Of a stretch of 64,000 nucleotides of DNA, positions 8,455 to 19,647 are shown in pieces; position 1 is the stretch's first letter, and the number at the start of each line of letters is the position of its first letter. Origin of the DNA: Rhizobium hidalgonense (GTDB lineage: Bacteria; Pseudomonadota; Alphaproteobacteria; Rhizobiales; Rhizobiaceae); contig NZ_LODW01000052.1 of assembly GCF_002914525.1 (NCBI RefSeq), forward strand, positions 55,156 through 119,155, given 5' to 3'. The notes beneath the pieces are model-generated. The model did no database searches and was not told the origin of the DNA. It was given only the letters and a program-made list of their open reading frames with translations. Made by a program: the position numbers and the translations under genes.

Positions 8455-10221
8455 TCAGATCGGCCAGACTGCCAGCAGCGCTGGCACACTGACGAGCACG
8501 ACAATCAGCGAAAGCGGCAGGCCCAATCGCGCATAGTCGCCAAATCGATATCCGCCCGGGCCCATGACCAGCGTGTTGCACTGGTGGCCGATCGGGGTGA
8601 GGAAATCACAGCCGGCGCCGATTGCCACCGCCATCAGAAACGCATCGGGCCGGAAGCCCAGCTTGGCGGCAAAGGTCGCGGCGATCGGCGCCATGACCAG
8701 AACGGTCGCCGCGTTGTTCAAAAACGGCGTCACGGCCATGGCCGCCACCAGGATGAGAGCCAGAGCGCCGAAGGGCGGAAGCATTTCGGCGGTGCGCGAC
8801 AGGAGATCCGCGATGATGTCGGTGGTTCCCGTGGTTCTCAGCGAGTCGCTGATCGGGATCAGAGCAGCCAGCATGATCAGAATCGGCGCATCGAGATGAT
8901 GATAGACTTCGCGCAAGGGAACCGATCCGGTGACCACCATCAGAAAGGCGGCGGCAAAAAATGCCGTCGCGACGGGAATGCCGCCGAAGGCCGTCGCCGC
9001 CATCGTCGCCAGCAGGATAATGACCGGGATCATGCCGTTGCGGGCATTGCCGAGCTTCAGATCCCGTTCGACCAGCGGCAAACATCCCCATTCGCGTAAA
9101 AGATCCGGCAGTTTCTGCAAGTCGCCCTGCAAGACCACGACGTCGCCGTTGCGGATCTTGATCTCGCCGAGACGCTCGGTGAAGCGCCTGTCCCGGCGGC
9201 TGACGGCAAGAAGGTTGAGGCCGGTATTGTGGAAGAGAGCGACGTCTTTTGCGCTGACGCCGATCAAGCGCGAATGTTCGCCGACGATGGCTTCGACGGA
9301 GCTGATGTCCCGGCGGATCTCGGGCTCGTGTTTACGATCGGACAGTTGCAGCTTGGCTTCGCTGACGATCTTGTCGAGGGCGCTCTGCTCGCCCTCGATG
9401 ATCAGAAGGTCGCCATCCTTGAGAACGGTGTCGGGAAGCGGCGTTCGTCTTTGGCCGCTGCCGCCGATAATCGCGGTCACCATGGCATCACCGCCGGCCG
9501 GTTTCTGCAGCCAGCTGACGGACCGGCCGATCGCCGCCGATGGCGTGGTGACCTTGGCTTCGGTCGTGTAGTTCTTGATCGCCACCGCCTCGTCCATCGA
9601 CGTTTCTACCCGCGATCGTTCGGGAAGCAGCTTGTAGAACAGCCCCAGAAAGACAACGCCGGCGACCGAGAGCGCCAAGCCGACAGGCGTATAGTCGAAC
9701 ATCGTGAACGGCTGCCCGGTGATCTCCTCGCGCACCCGGGAAACGATGATATTCGGCGATGTGCCGATCTGCGTCATCAGCCCGCCGAGCAGAGAGGCGA
9801 AAGACATCGGCATCAGGAACATCGACGGTGACACGCGCGATTTCCGGGCCATCTGCACGGCAACCGGAATCATGATCGCCAGCGCGCCGATGTTTTTAAC
9901 GAAAGCCGACAGGGCCGCGACGATGGCAACCAAGATGATCAGTTGCATCCGCGGCCCGCGCCTTTCCGGAGAGAATCGGCGCAATGCGAGATCCATGATC
10001 CCCGATCTGGAGATCGCCGCACTGACGATCAGTGCGCTGCCGACAATGATGACGATGTCATCGGCAAAACCGGAAAAGGCGGTTTTGGCAGGGACGATGC
10101 CGACGGTGATTGCCACAAGCAGGGAACTCACTGCGACCACGTCGTATCGATAACGCCCCCAGACGAAGGCGCCCATCATGAGCGCGATGACGAGAAGAGA
10201 AAGCCATTGATCAACGCGCAT
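8455..10221 (-). CDS. SLC13-family permease with paired RCK_C (TrkA-C) domains
   Basis: 588 residues from ATG 10221 (MRVDQWLSLLV), with AGGGA ahead. N-terminal membrane domain of about 200 residues, a central cytosolic stretch with two TrkA-C-like domains (about residues 215-385, containing VSWLQKPAGG and RLIGVSAKDVALF segments), then a second membrane domain with the family block FLTPIGHQCNTLVMGPGGY near the C-terminus. Such proteins carry anions such as sulfate or dicarboxylates; the substrate here is uncertain. A longer upstream reading lacks a plausible ribosome site. Confidence 0.85.
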   Translation of the reverse strand: MRVDQWLSLLVIALMMGAFVWGRYRYDVVAVSSLLVAITVGIVPAKTAFSGFADDIVIIVGSALIVSAAISRSGIMDLALRRFSPERRGPRMQLIILVAIVAALSAFVKNIGALAIMIPVAVQMARKSRVSPSMFLMPMSFASLLGGLMTQIGTSPNIIVSRVREEITGQPFTMFDYTPVGLALSVAGVVFLGLFYKLLPERSRVETSMDEAVAIKNYTTEAKVTTPSAAIGRSVSWLQKPAGGDAMVTAIIGGSGQRRTPLPDTVLKDGDLLIIEGEQSALDKIVSEAKLQLSDRKHEPEIRRDISSVEAIVGEHSRLIGVSAKDVALFHNTGLNLLAVSRRDRRFTERLGEIKIRNGDVVVLQGDLQKLPDLLREWGCLPLVERDLKLGNARNGMIPVIILLATMAATAFGGIPVATAFFAAAFLMVVTGSVPLREVYHHLDAPILIMLAALIPISDSLRTTGTTDIIADLLSRTAEMLPPFGALALILVAAMAVTPFLNNAATVLVMAPIAATFAAKLGFRPDAFLMAVAIGAGCDFLTPIGHQCNTLVMGPGGYRFGDYARLGLPLSLIVVLVSVPALLAVWPI

Positions 10222-10458
10222 GTTTGCATCCCTGTGGTAGCAATTAACGTTTGACGCAAGAGAATGATGCGACGAGCCAGAGAATTTCTCATCGATCCTC
10301 GCCGCTTGCTGCCGCCGACAATCGGATGGGCATGAAAAGCCGGCAGGCGAGGCTTGGCAGAGACGCACTTGTTCCCATGTTTCAGCGGGAGGAGGCCATC
10401 ATGGAACTTCCAGCCGCCGGCCGGCATTCCATGCTTGGATGTTGATTCGGAAACGACC

Positions 10459-13107
10459 ATGGCCAGTGACAACCTGTCGACATATCGCTCGAAGCGCGAT
10501 TTTCAAAAGACGGCGGAGCCGAGCGGCGACAAGCAGATCGCGCGCAGCAATCGCCGTCGCTTCGTCATCCAGAAACACGACGCCACCCGACTGCATTACG
10601 ACCTGCGGCTCGAACTCGACGGCGTCTTCAAATCCTGGGCGGTCACCAAAGGCCCGTCGCTCGATCCGCACGACAAGCGGCTGGCCGTCGAGGTGGAAGA
10701 TCACCCGCTCGATTATGGCGACTTCGAAGGCACGATCCCGAAAGGCCAGTATGGCGGCGGCACGGTGATGTTGTGGGACCGCGGCTATTGGGAGCCCGAG
10801 GGAAAGAAGAGCCCGGAGCAGGCGCTTGCCAAGGGCGACTTCAAGTTCACGCTGGAAGGCGAACGGCTGCACGGCAGCTTCGTGCTGGTGCGCATGCGCA
10901 ATGATCGCGACGGCGGCAAACGGACCAACTGGCTGCTGATCAAACATCACGACGCGTTCTCGGTCGACGAAAATGGCGAAGCGATCCTGGAGGACAACGA
11001 TACCTCGGTTGCCTCCGGCCGGACGATGGAGGCGATTGCCGCCGGCAAGGGCCGCAAGCCGAAGCCGTTCATGATGAAAGGCGGCGATATCAAGGCCGAT
11101 GCCGTCTGGGACAGCAACCACGGGCTGGCCGCCGAAGAGAGGAAAGAGACGGGCCGAGCCGGCAGGAAGCCGAAAGCGGCAAGGGTCGACCTCCCGGATT
11201 TCATCGCGCCGCAGCTTTGCCAGACCCTGGAGCGGCCGCCGGCCGGCGAGGGCTGGATTCACGAGATCAAATTCGATGGCTACCGGATCCAGATGCGGAC
11301 GCTCGAGGGCGAGGTGACGCTGAAGACGCGGAAGGGGCTCGACTGGACCGGTAAATATCCGGAGATCGCCGAGGCGGCATCGGCACTACCCGACGCCATT
11401 ATCGACGGCGAGATCTGTGCTCTCGACGACCATGGCGCACCGGATTTCGCAGCCCTGCAGGCCGCCATTTCGGAAGGCAGGACCGGCGATCTCGTCTATT
11501 TCGCCTTCGATCTTCTTTACGAGGGTGGCGAGGACTTGCGGTCGTTGCCGGTCGTGGAGCGCAAGGCCCGGCTTCAAAGCTTGCTGGCGGATGCCGGTGA
11601 TGACCCTCGGCTCCGTTTCGTCGAGCATTTCGAGACCGGCGGCGACGCGGTCCTTCGCTCCGCCTGCAAGCTCTCACTGGAAGGCATCGTCTCCAAACAG
11701 GTCGATGCTCCCTATCAATCCGGCCGCGCCGACAGCTGGGCCAAGTCGAAATGCCGCGCCGGCCACGAAGTGGTGATCGGCGCCTATGCCAAGACCAACG
11801 GCAAATTCCGCTCCCTGCTGGTCGGCGTCTACCGCGGCGACCACTTCGTCTATGTCGGCCGCGTCGGCACCGGATATGGCGCGAAGAAAGTGGAAACGCT
11901 GCTGCCGAAACTTCAGGCGCTCGAGGCGGCAAAATCGCCCTTCACCGGCATCGGTGCTCCAAAGAAGGAGGCCGAGGTCACCTGGCTGAAGCCCAAGCTG
12001 GTGGCGGAAATCGAGTTCGCAGGCTGGACCGCCGACGGCATCGTCCGCCAGGCGGCCTTCAAGGGCCTGCGGGAGGACAAGCCGGCCAGAGAGGTCAAGG
12101 CCGAACGGCCGGCCAACCCCGCTGAGACCGAGGTACCGGAGCCGGCGGCGGAGGCGGAGGTGAAGGCGAGGCCCGCTCGCCGTAAAGGCGCCAAAACCGA
12201 GGTGATGGGGGTGATGATCTCCAATCCGGACAAGCCGCTGTGGCCGGATGCCAATGACCGCAGGCCGGTGACCAAGGAAGAGCTGGCGCGCTATTATGAA
12301 GCCGTCGGCGGCTGGATGATCGCGCATATCGAAGGGCGTCCCTGTTCGATCATCCGTGCGCCCGATGGGCTCGGCGGCGAGCAGTTCTTCCAGCGCCATG
12401 CAATGCCCGGCACCTCGAACCTCCTCGAACTGGTCAAGGTCTTCGGCGACAAAAAGCCCTACCTGCAGATCGACAGGGTCGAGGGTCTGGCTGCTGTCGC
12501 GCAGATCGGCGCTGTCGAATTGCACCCCTGGAATTGCCAACCGCACAAGCCGGAGGTGCCGGGCCGGCTGGTGTTCGACCTCGACCCCGGCCCCGACGTG
12601 CCGTTCTCGACGGTCGTTTCCGCCGCCCGCGAAATGCGCGATCGTCTCGACGCACTGGGCCTGATCAGCTTCTGCAAGACAACCGGCGGCAAGGGCCTGC
12701 ACGTTGTCACGCCGCTTGCAATCAACAAACGCAAGCCGCTTTCCTGGGCTGAGGCGAAGAGCTTCGCGCACGACGTCTGCCAGCAGATGGCGCGCGACAA
12801 TCCCGATCTTTATCTGATCAAGATGACCAAGAGCCTGAGGAACGGCCGCATCTTCCTCGACTATCTCCGCAACGACCGGATGGCGACGGCCGTGGCACCC
12901 TTGTCCCCACGGGCCCGGCCAGGCGCCACGGTCTCGATGCCGCTGACCTGGACCCAGGTCAAATCGGATCTCGACCCGAAACGCTTCACCATCCGCACCG
13001 TGCCGGCACTGCTGTCGAAATCGCCAGCCTGGGAGGATTACTGCGATGGCGAGCGTCCGCTGGAGCAAGCGATCAAACGCCTCGGCAAAGCATCCGCGGC
13101 GGCTTGA
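10459..13107 (+). CDS. ligD: multifunctional ATP-dependent DNA ligase LigD (NHEJ)
   Basis: 882 residues from ATG 10459. Domain order is phosphoesterase, ligase, polymerase. The 3'-phosphoesterase domain (about 1-190) shows [14 protein letters not shown] with His40, His46 and Asp48. The ligase domain (about 225-530) has the nucleotidyl-accepting Lys271 in EIKFDGYR. The primase-like polymerase domain (about 590-880) carries the FDLDPGPD motif near residue 704 and a TTGGKGLHV block. LigD repairs double-strand breaks with Ku; no ku gene is in this window. An in-frame upstream extension lacks conservation-type features and is not used. Confidence 0.95.
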   Translation: MASDNLSTYRSKRDFQKTAEPSGDKQIARSNRRRFVIQKHDATRLHYDLRLELDGVFKSWAVTKGPSLDPHDKRLAVEVEDHPLDYGDFEGTIPKGQYGGGTVMLWDRGYWEPEGKKSPEQALAKGDFKFTLEGERLHGSFVLVRMRNDRDGGKRTNWLLIKHHDAFSVDENGEAILEDNDTSVASGRTMEAIAAGKGRKPKPFMMKGGDIKADAVWDSNHGLAAEERKETGRAGRKPKAARVDLPDFIAPQLCQTLERPPAGEGWIHEIKFDGYRIQMRTLEGEVTLKTRKGLDWTGKYPEIAEAASALPDAIIDGEICALDDHGAPDFAALQAAISEGRTGDLVYFAFDLLYEGGEDLRSLPVVERKARLQSLLADAGDDPRLRFVEHFETGGDAVLRSACKLSLEGIVSKQVDAPYQSGRADSWAKSKCRAGHEVVIGAYAKTNGKFRSLLVGVYRGDHFVYVGRVGTGYGAKKVETLLPKLQALEAAKSPFTGIGAPKKEAEVTWLKPKLVAEIEFAGWTADGIVRQAAFKGLREDKPAREVKAERPANPAETEVPEPAAEAEVKARPARRKGAKTEVMGVMISNPDKPLWPDANDRRPVTKEELARYYEAVGGWMIAHIEGRPCSIIRAPDGLGGEQFFQRHAMPGTSNLLELVKVFGDKKPYLQIDRVEGLAAVAQIGAVELHPWNCQPHKPEVPGRLVFDLDPGPDVPFSTVVSAAREMRDRLDALGLISFCKTTGGKGLHVVTPLAINKRKPLSWAEAKSFAHDVCQQMARDNPDLYLIKMTKSLRNGRIFLDYLRNDRMATAVAPLSPRARPGATVSMPLTWTQVKSDLDPKRFTIRTVPALLSKSPAWEDYCDGERPLEQAIKRLGKASAAA

Positions 13108-13195
13108 ACATCACGAATGAATTTTCTCTGCGTGCCATATTGCCCTTCGCAAAACTACTCCAAATAGCAGTGAAGCGGATCGCATAGATCGAGCG

Positions 13196-13224
13196 TTGAC
13201 AATCCCCCGGCCATGAGGTCTAGT
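13196..13224 (+). promoter_or_regulatory. putative sigma-70 promoter of the gntR-denD-ABC region
   Basis: TTGACA at 13196-13201, 17-bp spacer and TCTAGT at 13219-13224 (four of six -10 matches), 40 bp ahead of the GntR gene. The -10 box lies inside the palindrome at 13215-13251, so a bound regulator would block transcription. Confidence 0.55.
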
Positions 13225-13251
13225 GGTCCACTTACCGGACCAGCAGACCTC
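13215..13251. promoter_or_regulatory. nested 37-bp palindrome, likely GntR operator
   Basis: Outer arms GAGGTCT/AGACCTC and inner arms TGGTCC/GGACCA are all inverted around a 7-base centre; 13 of the 15 positions per arm pair. It overlaps the -10 region and lies 12 bp before the GntR start. The TGGTC...GACCA core fits sites used by FadR-type GntR proteins. Confidence 0.6.
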
Positions 13252-13263
13252 AGGGAGAGGGGC

Positions 13264-13995
13264 ATGGCAGTGGATGTTCGAGCGATGCTCGAAGAGGTTG
13301 CGACGCTTGGGGGAGCGCCGAAGAAGTCGATGAAAGACTTCGTCGTCCAGAAAATTGCGACCTTCATCGCCACCGGCATCCTCAAATCAGGCGACCCGCT
13401 GCCCGGCGAACGTGAACTGGCTGCCGCGCTCTCGGTCAGCCGCGAGACCGTCCGCGGCGCGATCCTCATCCTCGCCACACATGGAATTCTCTCTGTCGCG
13501 CAGGGAACGCGCACCGTGGTGGCATCGGAGGACGTCGGCGAATTGGCTGTCCAGGCGGCGCGCTACCGCGACATCGCGGCCTATAGTCTCGACAATGTTC
13601 ATGAGGCGCGACTGCTGATCGAAGCTCAGGTGGTCAGGGCTGCCGCGGTCAAGGTCGAAGCGCCGACGCTTGATTATCTCCGCAAGTCGATCACGGCACA
13701 GGAAGCCGCCTGTGACGATCCCGTGCGTTTCTTGATCTGCGACCGGGAGTTTCACACCGCCATCTACCGTTCCAGCGGCAATGCGGTGCTGGCCGACATG
13801 GCCGCCGATCTCTATTCCTATCTTCTCAGCCACCGCAGGCGCGTCGTATCGCAGCCCGGGACGATCGCCACGAGCATCGCCGATCACCGGTTAATCCTCG
13901 CCGGTCTGGAGACGCACGATCCGGACGCCGCATGCGCGGCCTTCGCGATCCACGAAACCCGCATTTATACGACAACCAAGCTGCTCTTTTCGTAG
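13264..13995 (+). CDS. GntR family regulator, FadR (FCD) subfamily
   Basis: 243 residues. The winged helix (about residues 22-85) contains the typical GDPLPGERELAAALSVSRETVR and TRTVVAS wing. The C-terminal FCD ligand-binding domain holds the metal/ligand-type residues in DREFHTAIY and ADHRLILAGLETHD. First gene of an apparent operon with the DenD-like dehydrogenase (20 bp downstream) and an ABC transporter. Autoregulation through the palindrome at 13215-13251 is likely. Start at ATG 13264 follows GGGAGAGG. Confidence 0.9.
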   Translation: MAVDVRAMLEEVATLGGAPKKSMKDFVVQKIATFIATGILKSGDPLPGERELAAALSVSRETVRGAILILATHGILSVAQGTRTVVASEDVGELAVQAARYRDIAAYSLDNVHEARLLIEAQVVRAAAVKVEAPTLDYLRKSITAQEAACDDPVRFLICDREFHTAIYRSSGNAVLADMAADLYSYLLSHRRRVVSQPGTIATSIADHRLILAGLETHDPDAACAAFAIHETRIYTTTKLLFS

Positions 13996-14015
13996 ACCGC
14001 AGGGAGACGAACACG

Positions 14016-15002
14016 ATGCATATTCTCATTATCGGGGCGGGAGGAATGATCGGCCGTAAGCTTGCCGCCAGCTTGGCGCGCAGCGGTTCCCTCGGCGCTC
14101 AAACGATCACGCGCATGACGCTGGTGGATATCGCGGCGCCGCCGGTGCCATCAGGCGTCGTTGCCTCGGTGGAAGCGCTGGCTGCCGATATTTCGGAAGG
14201 TGGCGCGGCCGAAGCCTTGGCGGCTCGCCGGGCCGACGTAATCTTCCATCTCGCCGCGATCGTTTCCGGCGAGGCCGAGCGCAATTTCGAACTCGGCTAC
14301 CGGGTCAATCTCGATGGCACACGCGCACTGCTGGAAGCGATCCGTCATGAGGGAAGCCGGCAAGCCTATGTTCCCCGCTTCGTCTTCACTTCGTCAATTG
14401 CGGTTTACGGCACACCGTTTCCCGATCCGATCCCCGACGATTACGTCCAGGCGCCGCTCACCAGCTACGGCGTGCAGAAAGCGATATCGGAACTTCTGCT
14501 CGGCGATTATTCGCGCCGCGGCTTCGTCGACGGCGTCGGAATTCGGTTGCCGACCATCGTCATCCGGCCCGGTGCGCCGAACGCCGCCGCATCGGGCTTC
14601 TTTTCCGGAATTTTGCGGGAACCGCTCGCCGGCCAGCGGGCGGTTCTTCCGGTGGAGGATACGGTCAAGCATTGGCTGGCAAGCCCGCGTTCCGCCATCA
14701 AATTTCTGATCCACGCCGCCACGCTCGACACATCGTCGCTGGGTGCGCGGCGCACGCTCACCATGCCGGGCGTTGCCGCCACCGTTGCCGACCAGATTGC
14801 CGCATTGCGCCGTGTCGCCGGCCCTGCGGCGGCTGAGTTGATCGACCGCCGCCGCGACGAGGTCATTGAAGGGATCGTCGCTGGGTGGCCGAAATCCTTT
14901 GCGCCCGATCGTGCGACCCAACTGGGGTTCACCGCCGAGACCAGCGTCGACGAGCTGATCGAGGTCTACCTCTCCGAAGATGCTCCGGGTGCGTCCCGAT
15001 GA
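14016..15002 (+). CDS. denD: NAD-dependent epimerase/dehydratase family, DenD-like
   Basis: 328 residues, extended short-chain dehydrogenase fold. The N-terminus MHILIIGAGGMIGRKLA is the NAD-binding glycine motif; the catalytic pair is Tyr and Lys in SYGVQKAISE, with Ser in FTSSIAVYG. The overall pattern (RLPTIVIRPGAPNAAASGFFSGI and the LPV...W block) matches DenD, which oxidises D-erythronate at C2. GntR upstream and a sugar-type importer downstream support uptake and oxidation of a C4-C5 sugar acid, but the OtnK/OtnC/OtnI partners of the known tetronate pathway are absent here, so the substrate is an inference. Confidence 0.75.
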   Translation: MHILIIGAGGMIGRKLAASLARSGSLGAQTITRMTLVDIAAPPVPSGVVASVEALAADISEGGAAEALAARRADVIFHLAAIVSGEAERNFELGYRVNLDGTRALLEAIRHEGSRQAYVPRFVFTSSIAVYGTPFPDPIPDDYVQAPLTSYGVQKAISELLLGDYSRRGFVDGVGIRLPTIVIRPGAPNAAASGFFSGILREPLAGQRAVLPVEDTVKHWLASPRSAIKFLIHAATLDTSSLGARRTLTMPGVAATVADQIAALRRVAGPAAAELIDRRRDEVIEGIVAGWPKSFAPDRATQLGFTAETSVDELIEVYLSEDAPGASR

Positions 15003-15061
15003 AGAGATAACGACAAGACGAAGACATAGCGTGTAGCGCTCGATTTCTGGGAGGAGTGAGT

Positions 15062-16129
<1,068 letters not shown>

Positions 16130-16275
16130 CGCCGTCCGGCGGCGGCGCGGGGGCGGAGGAGCCCCTTTCGCCGTCCGCGGGCCGGCAGCATCCCCCTACG
16201 GGATGCGAGGATCGTCGTTCACCAAGCGGGAGGTGAGGGACGGGGAATTCGTACCCGCTTTTGAGGAGGAATCTC

Positions 16276-17580
16276 ATGAAAATCAGAAGACGCGACTTTC
16301 TTGCCGCCTCGGCTGCCGTCGCCGGTGCTGCCGGCTTCGGCATCCGGCCTTCCCTGGCGCAGGCGGAACCGACTTACACGCCGGAAAGCGGCGCCAGCCT
16401 TCGCCTGCTGCGCTGGACGCCCTTCGTCAAGGGCGACGAGGAAGCCTGGCTTGCCAACACCAAGAAGTTCACCGAGGCGACCGGCGTCGAGGTGCGCATC
16501 GACAAGGAAAGCTGGGAAGACATCCGCCCGAAGGCAGCCGTTGCCGCCAATGTCGGCTCCGGTCCCGATCTCATCATGTGCTGGTTCGACGATGCCCACC
16601 AGTATCCGGACAAGCTGGTCGATCTCACGGAACTCGGCAATTATCTCGGCAACAAGTATGAGGGCTGGTACGACGGTGTGAAGGGTTATGCCACGCGCGG
16701 CGACACCTTCATCGCCATGCCACTAACGGCGATCGGCAATGCCGTCGTCTATCGCGACAGCCACGTGAAGGCTGCCGGTTTCAACGAATTCCCGAAGGAT
16801 ACCGCAGGCTTCCTCGAACTCTGCAAGGCGATGAAGGCAAAAGGTACGCCGGCCGGCTTCCCGCACGGCAAGGCCGTCGGCGACGGCAACAACTATGCCC
16901 ATTGGCTGCTGTGGAGCCATAACGGCATGATGGTCGACGAAAGCGGCAAGGTAACGATCAACAGCCCGGAAACGCTGGCTTCGATCAACTATGCCAAGGA
17001 GCTCTATGCGACCTTCATCCCGGGCACGGAAAGCTGGCAGGACGTCAACAACAACCGTGCTTTCCTCGCCGGCCAGGTCTCGCTGATCGCCAACGGCGTT
17101 TCGGTCTACTACACCGCCAAGAACGACCCGAAGCTCGCCGAGATCGCCAAGGACATCCGCACGACGAACTTCCCGATCGGCCCCGTCGGCAAGAGCGTCG
17201 AACTTTGCCAGACGAGCTCGCTGCTGCTCTTCAAGCACAGCAAATATCCGGAAGCGGCCAAGGCTTACATCAAGTTCATGATGGAAGCCGACCAGATGAA
17301 TGCCTGGATCCAGGGCTCCAGCGCCTATTGCTGCCAGCCACTTAAGGCGTTCGCCAAAAACCCGATCTGGACCGCCGATCCGGTGCACGCGCCCTATGCG
17401 CGCGCCTCGGAAAAACTGCGTCCGAACGGCTATGCCGGCCCGCTCGGCTATGCCTCGGCGGCAACCATGGCCGACTATGTTCTGGTCGACATGTATGCGG
17501 CCGCCGTCACCGGCCAGATGTCGCCGGAAGATGCGATGAAGGAAGCTGAACGGCGGGCAAACCGCTATTATCGCGTCTGA
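16276..17580 (+). CDS. ABC transporter substrate-binding protein with Tat signal
   Basis: 434 residues, extracellular solute-binding family 1. The N-terminus MKIRRRDFLAASAAVAG with RRRDFLA is a twin-arginine signal, cleaved near SLAQA (residue 30-35), so it is probably exported folded. The mature part has SBP-1 blocks (WTPFVKGDEEAW, VGSGPDLIMCWFDDAHQYPDK). Strong ribosome site GAGGAGGA. Partner of the ATPase upstream and permeases downstream; the DenD-like gene suggests a sugar-acid ligand. Confidence 0.9.
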   Translation: MKIRRRDFLAASAAVAGAAGFGIRPSLAQAEPTYTPESGASLRLLRWTPFVKGDEEAWLANTKKFTEATGVEVRIDKESWEDIRPKAAVAANVGSGPDLIMCWFDDAHQYPDKLVDLTELGNYLGNKYEGWYDGVKGYATRGDTFIAMPLTAIGNAVVYRDSHVKAAGFNEFPKDTAGFLELCKAMKAKGTPAGFPHGKAVGDGNNYAHWLLWSHNGMMVDESGKVTINSPETLASINYAKELYATFIPGTESWQDVNNNRAFLAGQVSLIANGVSVYYTAKNDPKLAEIAKDIRTTNFPIGPVGKSVELCQTSSLLLFKHSKYPEAAKAYIKFMMEADQMNAWIQGSSAYCCQPLKAFAKNPIWTADPVHAPYARASEKLRPNGYAGPLGYASAATMADYVLVDMYAAAVTGQMSPEDAMKEAERRANRYYRV

Positions 17581-17598
17581 GCAAGAGGCGGAAAGCAA

Positions 17599-17641
17599 GC
17601 GGCGTGCCGGCCTTCGGCATGCCGCAAACTCCTGCGGGAGT
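17599..17641 (+). terminator. two tandem hairpins between binding-protein and permease genes
   Basis: GCGGCGTGCCG pairs with CGGCATGCCGC (17599-17625, one G-U type mismatch, 5-base loop), followed by ACTCC/GGAGT (17628-17641). Such intercistronic stems commonly protect the abundant binding-protein mRNA and lower permease expression. There is no T-run. Confidence 0.5.
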
Positions 17642-17666
17642 CCGAAACGCGATCTGGAGATAAGCA

Positions 17667-18599
17667 ATGTCGATGGCAAATTCGGGGGATGGACGTGGGC
17701 CGGTCTCTTCGCTCCTGCAGAACAACAATGTGCTCGGCTTCCTGTTCATGCTGCCGGCGGCGGTGTTCCTTGTCTGCTTTCTCACCTATCCGCTGGGGCT
17801 CGGCGTCTGGCTCGGCTTCACCGATACCAGGATCGGCCGCGACGGCATCTTCATCGGGCTGGAGAACTACCAGTTCCTGATGGAGGATTCCGTCTTCTGG
17901 CTGTCGGTCTTCAACACCATTCTCTACACGTTCGTCGCCTCGGTGCTGAAATTCGCGCTCGGCCTCTGGCTGGCGATGCTGCTCAACCAGCACCTGCCCT
18001 ACAAATCCTTCTTCCGGGCCATCGTCCTGTTGCCCTGGGTGGTGCCCACGGTGCTTTCGGCGCTGGCATTCTGGTGGATCTACGATTCGCAGTTCTCGAT
18101 CATTTCCTGGTCGCTGATGAAGCTGGGGCTGATCAGCGGGCCGATCAACTTCCTCGGCGACCCGATCAATGCGCGCATATCGGTCATCGTCGCCAATGTC
18201 TGGCGCGGCATTCCCTTTGTGGCGATTTCGCTGCTTGCGGGGCTGCAGACGATCCCGGCATCTCTGCAGGAAGCAGCCTCGCTCGACGGCGCCACCAGCT
18301 GGCAGCGTTTCCGCTACGTGACGCTGCCGATGCTGACGCCGATTATCGCCGTGGTGATGACCTTCTCGGTGCTTTTCACCTTTACCGATTTCCAGCTGAT
18401 CTACGTGCTGACCAAGGGCGGCCCGGTCAACGCGACGCATCTGATGGCGACGCTGTCGTTCCAGCGCGGCATTCCCGGCGGCCAGCTGGGCGAGGGCGCG
18501 GCCATCGCGGTCGCCATGGTGCCCTTCCTGCTCGGTGCAATCATGTTCAGCTTCTTCGGCCTGCAGCGGCGCAAATGGCAGCAGGGCGGACAGGACTAA
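17667..18599 (+). CDS. sugar ABC transporter permease, MalF type
   Basis: 310 residues with about six transmembrane helices, first at 28-50. The EAA loop is seen as SLQEAASLDGATSWQRFRYV followed by TLPMLTPII. ATG 17667 has GGAGA seven bases upstream; a second ATG two codons on is possible. It lies 5 bp ahead of the ribosome site of the next permease, so the two are co-transcribed. Forms the channel with the product of 18611-19510. Confidence 0.92.
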   Translation: MSMANSGDGRGPVSSLLQNNNVLGFLFMLPAAVFLVCFLTYPLGLGVWLGFTDTRIGRDGIFIGLENYQFLMEDSVFWLSVFNTILYTFVASVLKFALGLWLAMLLNQHLPYKSFFRAIVLLPWVVPTVLSALAFWWIYDSQFSIISWSLMKLGLISGPINFLGDPINARISVIVANVWRGIPFVAISLLAGLQTIPASLQEAASLDGATSWQRFRYVTLPMLTPIIAVVMTFSVLFTFTDFQLIYVLTKGGPVNATHLMATLSFQRGIPGGQLGEGAAIAVAMVPFLLGAIMFSFFGLQRRKWQQGGQD

Positions 18600-18610
18600 G
18601 GAGAATGACG

Positions 18611-19510
18611 ATGTCGACACATTCCAACACCGCCGATCAGGCCCTGACCGACAATGCCGAAGGCATGAGCTATCTGAACCGCCTGCCGCGGCGGATTGTC
18701 ATGCTCTATCTGCCGATGGCGGTCTTCGTCTTCGTGCTGCTCTTCCCGTTCTACTGGATGGCGATCACCGCGGTGAAGCCCAACGAACAGTTGACCGACT
18801 ATACCAATTACAGCCCCTTCTGGGTGGTGGGACCGACGATTGCCCACATCAAATACCTGTTCCTCGAAACCTCCTATCCCGGCTGGCTTTGGAACACGAT
18901 GCTGGTGGCGGTCTGCTCCACTTTCCTCTCGCTGGTGGCTTCGGTGTTGGGGGCCTACGCGATCGAGCGCGTCCGCTTCACCGGCTCGCGTTCGGTCGGC
19001 CTGGTGATCTTCCTCGCCTATCTCGTGCCGCCGTCGATCCTCTTCATTCCGCTTGCCTTCATCGTTTTCAAGCTCGGCATCTACGACTCGCGGCTGGCGC
19101 TGATCTTCACCTATCCGACCTTCCTCATTCCCTTCTGCACCTGGCTGCTGATGGGTTATTTCCGCTCGATCCCCTTCGAGCTGGAGGAAAGCGCGCTGGT
19201 GGACGGCGCCAACCGGTGGCAGATTCTCACCAAGATCATTTTGCCGCTTGCCGTACCGGGGTTGATCTCAGCCGGGATCTTCGCCTTCACGCTCTCCTGG
19301 AACGAATTCATCTATGCCCTTACGTTCATTCAGTCATCTGAGAATAAAACCATCCCGGTCGGCGTGCTGACCGAACTGGTGCGCGGCGATGTCTTCGAAT
19401 GGGGGGCGCTGATGGCGGGAGCCCTGTTCGGCTCGCTGCCGGTGGTCATCCTCTACTCGTTCTTCGTGGATTACTACGTATCCTCGATGACCGGGGCGGT
19501 GAAGGAGTGA
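18611..19510 (+). CDS. sugar ABC transporter permease, MalG type
   Basis: 299 residues from ATG 18611, which has AAGGAG at a good seven-base spacing; ATG 18605 is in frame but too close to that site. The first helix spans about residues 28-52. The EAA loop reads ELEESALVDGANRWQILTKI followed by ILPLAVPGL. It is the last gene of the gntR-denD-ABC group. A long in-frame reading beginning in the upstream permease is rejected. Confidence 0.92.
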   Translation: MSTHSNTADQALTDNAEGMSYLNRLPRRIVMLYLPMAVFVFVLLFPFYWMAITAVKPNEQLTDYTNYSPFWVVGPTIAHIKYLFLETSYPGWLWNTMLVAVCSTFLSLVASVLGAYAIERVRFTGSRSVGLVIFLAYLVPPSILFIPLAFIVFKLGIYDSRLALIFTYPTFLIPFCTWLLMGYFRSIPFELEESALVDGANRWQILTKIILPLAVPGLISAGIFAFTLSWNEFIYALTFIQSSENKTIPVGVLTELVRGDVFEWGALMAGALFGSLPVVILYSFFVDYYVSSMTGAVKE

Positions 19511-19647
19511 CCGACGCTGAATGTGGTGCGGCAATGGCATGCCGAACCGTAGTCAGCGTCTCCAAGTCGAGCACTGGGCCTTCTGGCGACACGTGGTATA
19601 GTTGATTTCGGTCGTCCTCCTGTACGATACGAAAAAGGAATTTTTCC

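Noticed and set aside
10402..10428. GGAAC-N17-CATT before ligD
   Set aside because: CATT is a poor match to the CGTT box of EcfG promoters; too weak to call.
11674..13068. 464-codon minus-strand frame inside ligD
   Set aside because: LigD polymerase motifs are on plus; the antisense frame has no recognisable fold.
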